From Planctomycetaceae bacterium (GTDB lineage: Bacteria; Planctomycetota; Planctomycetia; Pirellulales; Thermoguttaceae), in NCBI GenBank assembly GCA_031254675.1, contig JAIRTV010000247.1, forward strand, positions 1 to 11,562: a stretch of DNA of 11,562 nt, in the 5' to 3' direction. This document shows positions 7,062 through 11,562 of this stretch, piece by piece. The position numbers and the translations under genes are program-made. Within the stretch, counting starts at the first letter, position 1. Each line of letters opens with the position of its first letter. The notes below the pieces were generated by a model that worked only from the letters and a program-made list of their open reading frames with translations, had not been told where the DNA came from and ran no database searches.

Positions 7062-8519
7062 TTATTTCCACAATTCTTTCATTAGTTCGACGGTTCGTTT
7101 AACGAGTTCCTGACCTCCTTGTGGACTGACCGGATTACTTTGGATAATCGCACTATAGCCGCCGCCGCGAACCGCTCGTTCTGTCGGAAGATAACTTCCA
7201 TCGCCGGCAAGTTGAATCAGAAACGTTTGGATTGCCGGACTTTGCGCCTTCATCTGGACACCAAAATCGGTAAACAATTCAAATTGGTTGCTACAAATTA
7301 CTGTATCACCAAGTCGAATAACGTGAATTGTTGTCGGATAACGAACATCGGGATTTTTCTGTTGCGCTTCGTAACGCTCAATGACATTTCCATACCAATA
7401 GTGTGCCATCCAAACAAGTTCCGCCGGAGCTTTATCTGGTCGGGATTTTATCAAAGCATCCTGCTTTTCACGTTCTTTTTTCGCCGTCAAATAATCCGTT
7501 TCGGTAACTTTACTCATGGACAATTGTAACGTCTCAACACGATGAATAAGCGGTAGATCAGAAACTTTGGCATCTTTAATCGTTTCATAAATATCTGTCA
7601 CGGCGTGATCGATTTTTCGTGCGATTTCTTGCATTTCATTAAGTTTTCGCAACGAATTCATTCGATTAATTGCCGCACGACGATATTGAACATGTGGCGA
7701 ATTGTCGCCCGCCGCGCTACACCAACCCAGAATCACAACATCTTTACCAAACCGTTCTGCCAATTTTTCACGCACAGGATGCCAGAAATCCGCATTGATT
7801 TTATGACGACCTTCCACTTCTTGTGACGGACAAGCAATATTGACGATGACAGAAAGTAATTGATCATTTTCGTCCCAGAAAAAGAGAGCGCCAAGATCAT
7901 GATCTTCCATATTTTCGTAATGACGAAAGTTGGGATCGTTTGAATTTCCGTACAGGCTAGTACGTCCATTGGCAAAAACAGCGCGACGACTAAATCCGAC
8001 AACCGCAAAATCAAGTCCATACGCCATTTTTCCCGATTTACGATTTTGCCATGCCGTAACAATCGCATCCGCAACACGGGAAGCAGTAAAATCAATTGAT
8101 TCCTGAACATCCATGATGTTGTCTGATTTTGGAAGATCGGGATAAACGAGTCGTAATGTTGTGGCGGTATGAGTGTGAGTGGCATTGACAACTATTTTTT
8201 GCACATCAATTGAGGTATCCTTAACAGTAATCTGTTTTTGAATTGCTTCCAGAAAATTATTAGGAATCGCGACGAGATCAACTGAAACGAAAATCACGTT
8301 GTCAAGTGATTTTTCACCGTCAACCATTTCTAATGCCGTAACATTAACAGTTAAAGGCGTTTCAACACCTTGTGAAAGGCGTAAGGGGAATTGTCCGTGA
8401 ATCGGAACACTTTTAGGTGGCGTAATGTCTGCCCGCGATACGCCAACTTTCAGTTGAGCGGCTTCAATGCTGAGGACGAAACAAAATGCAACAACAATCG
8501 ACAAAATCATGTTTTTCAT
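7062..8519 (-). CDS. Exported neutral/alkaline ceramidase-like protein
   Basis: 485 residues from the ATG at 8519, which has AAGGA 8 nt upstream. The frame is open to 8576, but that start has no SD and would bury the signal peptide. Residues 1-21 are a Sec signal peptide (MKNMILSIVVAFCFVLSIEA). The mature start LKVGVSRADITPP is the hallmark of the neutral ceramidase N-terminal family. NATHTHT (112-118) matches the metal-binding HxH region, DHDLGALFF (206-214) and GWCSAAGDNSPH (265-276) are further family blocks, and GDGSYLPTERAVRGGGY lies near the C-terminus. The segment where ceramidases carry a central histidine reads IACPSQEVEG, a form I associate with planctomycete relatives, so ceramide hydrolysis should not be assumed. 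It is probably a metal-dependent hydrolase and is first gene of the - strand cluster. Confidence 0.85.
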   Translation of the reverse strand: MKNMILSIVVAFCFVLSIEAAQLKVGVSRADITPPKSVPIHGQFPLRLSQGVETPLTVNVTALEMVDGEKSLDNVIFVSVDLVAIPNNFLEAIQKQITVKDTSIDVQKIVVNATHTHTATTLRLVYPDLPKSDNIMDVQESIDFTASRVADAIVTAWQNRKSGKMAYGLDFAVVGFSRRAVFANGRTSLYGNSNDPNFRHYENMEDHDLGALFFWDENDQLLSVIVNIACPSQEVEGRHKINADFWHPVREKLAERFGKDVVILGWCSAAGDNSPHVQYRRAAINRMNSLRKLNEMQEIARKIDHAVTDIYETIKDAKVSDLPLIHRVETLQLSMSKVTETDYLTAKKEREKQDALIKSRPDKAPAELVWMAHYWYGNVIERYEAQQKNPDVRYPTTIHVIRLGDTVICSNQFELFTDFGVQMKAQSPAIQTFLIQLAGDGSYLPTERAVRGGGYSAIIQSNPVSPQGGQELVKRTVELMKELWK

Positions 8520-8603
8520 AGGAATTTTCCTTTGTAAAAAATGGGTGAAAAAAATAGGGTAAAAAAATGGAAACAAATTTTAATTGTTCCTCAATTCATT
8601 TTA

Positions 8604-8738
8604 TCCTCATACTTTCAAATTCGGTTTTTGAACACGACACACAGACTACACGAAAAAAAATACTAAAAATCCGTGTTCTTCCGTAATTTCCGTGTTCAAA
8701 ATAACAAAAACATAAAACCGAATTGCAATGTATGAGGA
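8604..8738. repeat. Composite inverted repeat with ACACGGA-type direct repeats
   Basis: Three arm segments pair in order: TCCTCATAC (8604-8612) with GTATGAGGA (8730-8738), AATTCGGTTTT (8618-8628) with AAAACCGAATT (8714-8724), and TTTTGAACACG (8626-8636) with CGTGTTCAAAA (8691-8701). The last two overlap by three bases, so they compete there. Between the arms on the - strand GAACACGGA occurs twice with a related TACGGA between them. The element fills most of the gap between the lipoprotein gene and the ceramidase-like gene. It could end the lipoprotein transcript, or be an interspersed palindromic repeat of the ACACGGA kind. The operon promoter was not identified in this gap. Confidence 0.6.
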
Positions 8739-8746
8739 GTGTATTG

Positions 8747-9259
8747 TTAATGGTCTTCCTTCATTTCTAACCGAACAGGATTACCGAGATCGAGTGTCGT
8801 CTTCAATCCTTTGGTTGTAACATCAATTTTTAAGTCGGACGTTTGAGAATCACCATATTTAGGATCAATAATGTGATAATTCGTTTCTTTGAGCCGACTT
8901 CGATTTTCTTGTAACCATGTTTGTGCTGCCGCTTCGTCGGAAGGGATTTCGTTCCAAGGACCGGAACGTTCTGTTACCGTTTTTGAGACAGTAACAGTAT
9001 AAGAGCCTTCGGGGGCGCCGGCATATTTTCCATGCGTTTGAATCTTGACAACTCCGTTTGCGCCAGATAGACCGCCGCAGGAATATTTTGTCGTTTCGGA
9101 ATGTCGTTTCAACAAGACCATGGCTCCATCAAGCGGTTTACCTTCTTGTACAAGAGTTAATTGTACAGGATATAACTTTGGCATGTTTTCCGGTCGTTTT
9201 TCACGACATCCCAAAAAGCTACAGAAAAAACACAATAAAATTAGTAAATATTTTTTCAT
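8747..9259 (-). CDS. Small lipoprotein with carboxypeptidase-regulatory-like (transthyretin-fold) domain
   Basis: 170 residues. The N-terminus MKKYLLILLCFFCSFLGC is a lipoprotein signal with C18 as the likely lipidated residue; the -3 position is F rather than the usual L. Residues 30-95 read as a beta-sandwich of the carboxypeptidase-regulatory type: PVQLTLVQEGKPLDGAMVLL, a glycine-rich turn, GANGVVKIQTHGKYAGAPEGSYTVTVSK. The remainder is polar with no motif I recognise. The gene is 109 bp downstream of the DUF1559 gene in the same direction. Small lipoproteins of this kind often follow DUF1559 genes in planctomycetes, so the pair may share a surface structure. No clear SD precedes the ATG. 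It ends 8 nt beyond the inverted repeat at 8604-8738. Confidence 0.75.
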   Translation of the reverse strand: MKKYLLILLCFFCSFLGCREKRPENMPKLYPVQLTLVQEGKPLDGAMVLLKRHSETTKYSCGGLSGANGVVKIQTHGKYAGAPEGSYTVTVSKTVTERSGPWNEIPSDEAAAQTWLQENRSRLKETNYHIIDPKYGDSQTSDLKIDVTTKGLKTTLDLGNPVRLEMKEDH

Positions 9260-9368
9260 AGAAATAATTGAATGATGATTTTAGTGTTGAAAAAAAAATT
9301 GAATTTGAGTTTCTATACTCCTCTCACTTTACACTTCTGTTTCATTTTTTATAACGAAAAGTCAATAT

Positions 9369-10586
9369 TTATGGCAACGATTTTGATTCGCCACCTTGTA
9401 ATGAACCGAGTGCTCCCCAAACGCCCCATAAACTTGGTCCATTCAGGACGTTTCCCGCACCGACATCACTAGGTTTGACGGATAAATCACCACAATCAAT
9501 TGTTTCGGAAACAAATCGTACTGCTCCATCTCCCATAACGACATTGACGCCGCCAGTGTGGTAACTGGTTGCCGACATAATTCCACTGGTTGCATCTGTC
9601 GATGTTACAGAAATACAAGAAGGTCCGTTTGGTGGAAGAACCGTTACAAAACCTGATGTCGTATAGAGACCATCGGTAATCGGCAGACCGCGATTGACAC
9701 GACCCAGATTTCCGGTAAGCATGGTACGGTCACTGACTGAAATTCTTTGAAGGCAAACTTGTGGTCCATTATTCATTACAGCAGTTCCACTGACATCGCT
9801 TCCTCCTGCTGTTCCTCCTTTAACATTAGCAACCGTACCGGCACTTCCTGCTGCACTGGTATGAATTTCCGGCAAACAAGCTGCTTCACTCACCGCAATT
9901 GTGTTACTCAAACCGTCTGTTGCCGCACTAAAATTTTTGAAGCAAAATGCGGCAAGCAAACCACGATAACGATTATTCATAAAATAATCAACAGTACCGG
10001 ACCAGCCAGTTGTTTTTTGTTGGTCGTCATTAAACCAATTGGGACGGGAAACAGAAGTCGTTAAGCCATAAGGAAAACTGACATAGATGCAAGGGTCACC
10101 ATAGCAAACAACGTAATTCATCCTACGGGACCCCCCTGGACTTGCTTTCAAACCGTTTGGATCACTGGGACAAACAAGCGTCGAAACAAACATTGTATTT
10201 AATGGCGACTCCCAATTATGTACGTTAGGATTAGCCATAATGATGTCCCAATTTGCTTGTTGTTCCATAAACGGAAAAAGGACGGCACAAGTTCCAAGTC
10301 GCACATTATTACCGCGTGTTGTTCCGTGACCGGCAGGAAGCGAATTATTGACGTCGTGGTAATTGTGTAACGCAATACCATATTGTTTAAGATTATTGCT
10401 ACACTGCATTCGTCTTGCCGCTTCTCGTGCTGCTTGAACGGCTGGTAACAGAAGAGCGATTAACACACCAATAATCGCAATGACCACAAGAAGTTCGACC
10501 AATGTAAAGCCGAAACGCAAAAAAAGAGTTGAGAATTTTACTGAATCACGTTGGAAAATCGACCATTCTCCACTATCCGTTCTCAA
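9369..10586 (-). CDS. DUF1559 type IV pilin-like protein (copy A), start uncertain
   Basis: 405 residues counted from TTG at 10586. RFGFTLVELLVVIAIIG (24-40) is a prepilin cleavage/methylation motif: cleavage between G26 and F27, glutamate at mature position 5, then a membrane helix to LLLPAVQAAREAARRMQC. The body is DUF1559-like (NNLKQYGIALHNYHD, LVCPSDPNG, FSAATDGLSNTIAVSE), and H343 to D353-G354 gives the H-X9-DG motif. No ATG lies in frame before the motif. TTG with GGAG 7 nt upstream is one possible start. The other is the leader ORF at 10701, one frame away across a G9 tract; with one G fewer, leader and pilin would form a continuous 443-residue protein. Sequence around the join is homologous in copy B. 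Confidence 0.9.
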   Translation of the reverse strand: MRTDSGEWSIFQRDSVKFSTLFLRFGFTLVELLVVIAIIGVLIALLLPAVQAAREAARRMQCSNNLKQYGIALHNYHDVNNSLPAGHGTTRGNNVRLGTCAVLFPFMEQQANWDIIMANPNVHNWESPLNTMFVSTLVCPSDPNGLKASPGGSRRMNYVVCYGDPCIYVSFPYGLTTSVSRPNWFNDDQQKTTGWSGTVDYFMNNRYRGLLAAFCFKNFSAATDGLSNTIAVSEAACLPEIHTSAAGSAGTVANVKGGTAGGSDVSGTAVMNNGPQVCLQRISVSDRTMLTGNLGRVNRGLPITDGLYTTSGFVTVLPPNGPSCISVTSTDATSGIMSATSYHTGGVNVVMGDGAVRFVSETIDCGDLSVKPSDVGAGNVLNGPSLWGVWGALGSLQGGESKSLP

Positions 10587-10590
10587 CTCT

Positions 10591-10701
10591 TCACTCCATA
10601 TAGCCCCCCCCCTGGCTTACGCAATTTATCCATTTTAACATTTGGATTTTTGTCAAAAATATTGCAAAGAAGCCGACAACACAATTCACTAAATTTTCCA
10701 T
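10591..10701 (-). CDS. Leader ORF of pilin copy A, ending after the G9 tract
   Basis: 36 codons. ATG at 10701 has AAGGAG (10709-10714) 7 nt upstream, the best translation start in this region. The protein begins MENLVNCVVGFFAIFLTKIQ and ends QGGGYME before TGA at 10591. It holds a short hydrophobic stretch (8-16). Its counterpart in copy B is 75/90 nt identical up to the G tract without any gap. Of 15 differences, 9 fall in third codon positions and 20 of 30 residues are identical, which favours real translation. The pilin frame is +1 relative to this one and is closed by TAA at 10617-10619. Any join must therefore occur between there and 10591, a stretch dominated by the G tract. It may be the true N-terminus of the pilin or a separate regulatory peptide. 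Confidence 0.6.
   Translation of the reverse strand: MENLVNCVVGFFAIFLTKIQMLKWINCVSQGGGYME
10604..10612 (-). repeat. G9 homopolymer tract (copy A)
   Basis: Nine uninterrupted C on the + strand, read as GGG GGG GGC in the leader frame. Flanks are GCCA before and CTATATGGAG after. It lies where the leader and pilin frames overlap. A change of -1 or +2 G joins the two frames. Homopolymers of this length are prone to slipped-strand mispairing, polymerase slippage and sequencing error. Confidence 0.9.
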
Positions 10702-10708
10702 TGCTATT

Positions 10709-10714
10709 CTCCTT
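10709..10714 (-). promoter_or_regulatory. Ribosome binding site of leader A
   Basis: AAGGAG read on the - strand, 7 nt before the ATG at 10701. The block AAAATAAGGAGAATAGC aligns with AAAATAGGGAGAATGAT in copy B and fixes the homologous start in both. Confidence 0.75.
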
Positions 10715-10800
10715 ATTTTCTAAGGTTTTATAAAATTTACCGCGAAACGTTTACCGTAAACAAGCGATAAGAACACGTTTTGCAATTGAATGGTGTTCAC

Positions 10801-10829
10801 AGTTTACTCGAATCTAAAAAAAATGTCAA
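10801..10829 (-). promoter_or_regulatory. Promoter of leader/pilin copy A
   Basis: On the - strand, TTGACA (10824-10829), a 17-bp spacer beginning with eight T, and TAAACT (10801-10806). Copy B has the same -35, the same spacer length and the same -10. The predicted 5' untranslated region is about 93 nt. Sigma70-type by match. Confidence 0.8.
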
Positions 10830-10839
10830 GTGACATTTT
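10820..10839. promoter_or_regulatory. 20-bp palindrome over the -35 of promoter A (candidate operator)
   Basis: AAAATGTCA (10820-10828), AG, TGACATTTT (10831-10839): perfect 9-bp arms overlapping the -35 hexamer. Promoter B lacks the left arm, so if it is an operator it would distinguish the two copies. Confidence 0.4.
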
Positions 10840-10861
10840 CGATTTTCCAGAATCGATTTTC
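10839..10861. repeat. Direct repeat TCGATTTTC upstream of promoter A
   Basis: TCGATTTTC occurs at 10839-10847 and 10853-10861, a 14-bp period, just upstream of the -35 of promoter A. It may be paired activator sites. It is not found at the matching place in copy B. Confidence 0.35.
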
Positions 10862-10863
10862 AG

Positions 10864-10904
10864 AAAATTTTGGCAATGATTCAATGAAATATTGCCAAAA
10901 TTTT
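10864..10904. repeat. Perfect 14-bp inverted repeat in the divergent region
   Basis: AAAATTTTGGCAAT (10864-10877) and ATTGCCAAAATTTT (10891-10904) with a 13-nt loop. It lies about 35 bp upstream of the -35 of promoter A. The core TTTTGGCAA/TTGCCAAAA recurs as a 9-bp inverted repeat inside leader B (11312-11335). It is a candidate regulator site or RNA hairpin. Confidence 0.6.
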
Positions 10905-10911
10905 GATAATC

Positions 10912-10926
10912 CTGGACTTTTGCAAA
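10912..10926 (-). promoter_or_regulatory. Conserved distal upstream site, copy A
   Basis: On the - strand TTTGCAAAAGTCCAG, 82 bp upstream of the -35. The same site, with one mismatch (TTTGCAAAAGTTCAG), lies on the + strand at 11054-11068, 81 bp upstream of promoter B. Conserved sequence, orientation and distance suggest an activator site or simply less-diverged duplicated DNA. Confidence 0.4.
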
Positions 10927-11053
10927 GTTGTGTTTCACACTGTAAATCAAATGGTTTGAAACATTGAAATCACCCGGTTTTGCTATATTATTGTATCGTC
11001 TATTGCGTTTATAAAAGTTGTTCTAAAAATCAATATGTTGAAATATCAAGGGA

Positions 11054-11068
11054 TTTGCAAAAGTTCAG
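11054..11068 (+). promoter_or_regulatory. Conserved distal upstream site, copy B
   Basis: TTTGCAAAAGTTCAG, 14 of 15 bases shared with the copy A site and in the same orientation relative to its gene. The sequence between this site and the promoter is much more diverged than the site itself. Confidence 0.4.
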
Positions 11069-11149
11069 TCGGATCTTAAATGATTTATCTTTTAACGAAA
11101 ATTCTACTGAATAATTACCCAAAAAATTTTTTAAAGTCAAAAGTTCCTC

Positions 11150-11178
11150 TTGACATTTTATTCTGTTTAGCATAAACT
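11150..11178 (+). promoter_or_regulatory. Promoter of leader/pilin copy B
   Basis: TTGACA (11150-11155), a 17-bp spacer, and TAAACT (11173-11178). It is identical in both hexamers and in spacing to promoter A. The predicted transcript start is near 11185, about 97 nt before the leader ATG. Confidence 0.8.
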
Positions 11179-11208
11179 ATGAAAATTAGTCAGTTGTGAT
11201 ACGTATTT

Positions 11209-11232
11209 TTCGCCGTGTTGTTTTTCGGCGAA
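11209..11232 (+). promoter_or_regulatory. 5'-UTR stem-loop of copy B
   Basis: TTCGCCG (11209-11215) and CGGCGAA (11226-11232) form a 7-bp GC-containing stem with a 10-nt loop in the untranslated leader. Copy A has a different small palindrome here (GTTTACCGTAAAC on the + strand, near 10750). Possible mRNA stabiliser. Confidence 0.4.
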
Positions 11233-11267
11233 TGTTTCACAATTATTTCTGCAAAACCTTATAAAAT

Positions 11268-11273
11268 AGGGAG
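11268..11273 (+). promoter_or_regulatory. Ribosome binding site of leader B
   Basis: AGGGAG followed by three consecutive ATGs at 11275, 11278 and 11281. Spacing is 1, 4 and 7 nt. The 7-nt spacing and alignment with copy A select the third ATG. Confidence 0.7.
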
Positions 11274-11280
11274 AATGATG

Positions 11281-11412
11281 ATGGAAAATTTAGTCAAATG
11301 TGTTGTCGGTTTTTTGGCAATATTTTTTGCCAAAAGCCAAATGTTAAACTTGGTAAATTGCGCAAAGCAGGGGGGGGGGGGCTATCTGGAGTGGAAAATT
11401 GAGAACGGATAG
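11281..11412 (+). CDS. Leader ORF of pilin copy B, ending after the G12 tract
   Basis: 43 codons from the third of three ATGs to TAG at 11410-11412. It begins MENLVKCVVGFLAIFFAKSQ and continues MLNLVNCAKQGGGGYLEWKIENG. Residues 8-17 are hydrophobic. Up to the G tract it aligns codon by codon with leader A; after the tract the leader-frame ends differ in length (36 against 43 residues), while the +1 (pilin) frame keeps its sequence. This suggests the downstream part is not meant to be read in the leader frame. With one G removed, reading passes from AKQGGG into AIWSGKLRTDSGKW and on into the pilin without a stop. A 9-bp hairpin (11312-11335) lies inside the ORF, 34 nt before the G tract. Confidence 0.6.
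   Translation: MENLVKCVVGFLAIFFAKSQMLNLVNCAKQGGGGYLEWKIENG
11370..11381 (+). repeat. G12 homopolymer tract (copy B)
   Basis: Twelve uninterrupted G between GCAAAGCA and CTATCTGGAG. It differs from the copy A tract by exactly three G, so both copies show the same frame relation between leader and pilin as sequenced. One G fewer (or two more) joins them. Confidence 0.9.
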
Positions 11413-11562
11413 TGGAAAGTGGTCATTTTTTCGACGCTTTTTCACCAAATTCTTCTCTTCGATTCGCTCTTCACGATTCGGCTTTACGTTGGTCGAACTT
11501 CTTGTCGTGATTGCGATTATTGGCGTGTTAATCGCTCTTCTGTTACCGGCAGTGCAAGCAGC
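11399..11562 (+). CDS. DUF1559 type IV pilin-like protein (copy B), truncated by window end
   Basis: Read in the frame of TTG at 11399, which has GGAG 7 nt upstream as in copy A. About 26 residues (LRTDSGKWSFFRRFF, then a basic and Ser/Phe-rich part) precede SRFGFTLVELLVVIAIIG and VLIALLLPAVQA, where the window ends. The prepilin motif has the conserved G-F cleavage site and glutamate at mature position 5. No ATG occurs in this frame; the frame is open back to TAA at 11354. The true N-terminus is either this TTG or the leader ORF at 11281 joined across the G12 tract. The block from the tract through RTDSG is shared with copy A. Confidence 0.85.
   Translation, partial: MRTDSGKWSFFRRFFTKFFSSIRSSRFGFTLVELLVVIAIIGVLIALLLPAVQA

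Larger units (their letters stand above)
10702..11280. other. Divergent intergenic region between the two leader ORFs
   Basis: 579 bp, AT-rich and without a convincing gene. It holds back-to-back promoters for the two pilin-like genes, a distal conserved site in each half, and several palindromes, each listed separately. The two halves are mirror-image homologues: the distal site lies 211-225 bp before the ATG in copy A and 213-227 bp in copy B. The centre (about 10930-11050) shows only weak similarity between halves and no feature I can name. Confidence 0.8.

Noticed and set aside
8520..8576. Upstream ATG adding 19 residues to the ceramidase-like protein
   Set aside because: No SD; the inner ATG at 8519 has AAGGA at the right spacing and starts a normal signal peptide.
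8671..8697. Short direct repeats considered as a CRISPR array
   Set aside because: Only two short exact copies (CCGTGTTC) 19 bp apart, with no spacer-repeat regularity or cas genes.
11215..11280. GTG start extending leader B upstream
   Set aside because: It begins within the 5'-UTR stem-loop, has no SD and no counterpart in copy A, whose start aligns with ATG 11281.
11382..11412. CTATC/GATAG pairing just after the G12 tract as a frameshift-stimulating stem
   Set aside because: Only 5 bp with a 21-nt loop, and shortened to 4 bp in copy A; too weak to claim.

Overview
The window looks like chromosome from a low-GC member of the Planctomycetota, probably close to Pirellulales. The grounds are family content: two type IV pilin-like DUF1559 proteins with the H-X9-DG C-terminal motif, twin-arginine (Tat)-exported Gfo/Idh and TIM-barrel enzymes, a free-standing HEAT-repeat exported protein, a neutral-ceramidase-like exported protein, and a TPR protein with a small beta-rich N-terminal domain. 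The assignment is by recognition only; no database search was run. No tRNA, rRNA, CRISPR array or transposase is visible.

Left part (1-1561, + strand): the last 46 codons of a Gfo/Idh/MocA-like oxidoreductase, an inverted-repeat intergenic element, a secreted TPR protein (285-1325), and a 26-bp hairpin (1482-1561) in the convergent intergenic gap.

Middle (8519 down to 1574, - strand): five co-oriented genes that look like one transcription unit. In order of transcription they are a ceramidase-like exported protein, a Tat-exported Gfo/Idh oxidoreductase, an exported HEAT-repeat protein, a Tat-exported sugar isomerase/epimerase-like TIM barrel, and a cytosolic TIM barrel of the same superfamily. 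Gaps are 69, 57, 59 and 170 bp. Oxidoreductase plus isomerase-like TIM barrels suggests oxidation and rearrangement or cleavage of a sugar or glycoside. The substrate cannot be read from the sequence.

Right part (8577-11562): a composite inverted repeat (8604-8738), a small lipoprotein gene and a DUF1559 pilin-like gene on the - strand, then a 579-bp divergent promoter region, then a second DUF1559 gene on the + strand cut by the window end. The two pilin-like genes are paralogous from at least 225 bp upstream of the leader start into the coding region. Both have the same promoter (TTGACA, 17 bp, TAAACT), the same SD and ATG, and a homologous ~30-codon leader ORF ending in a pure G tract (9 G in one, 12 in the other). 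Each leader lies one frame away from the pilin. Losing one G in either copy would fuse leader and pilin into one continuous protein. This G-tract switch, by phase variation, programmed slippage or leader/reinitiation control, is the most interesting signal here.
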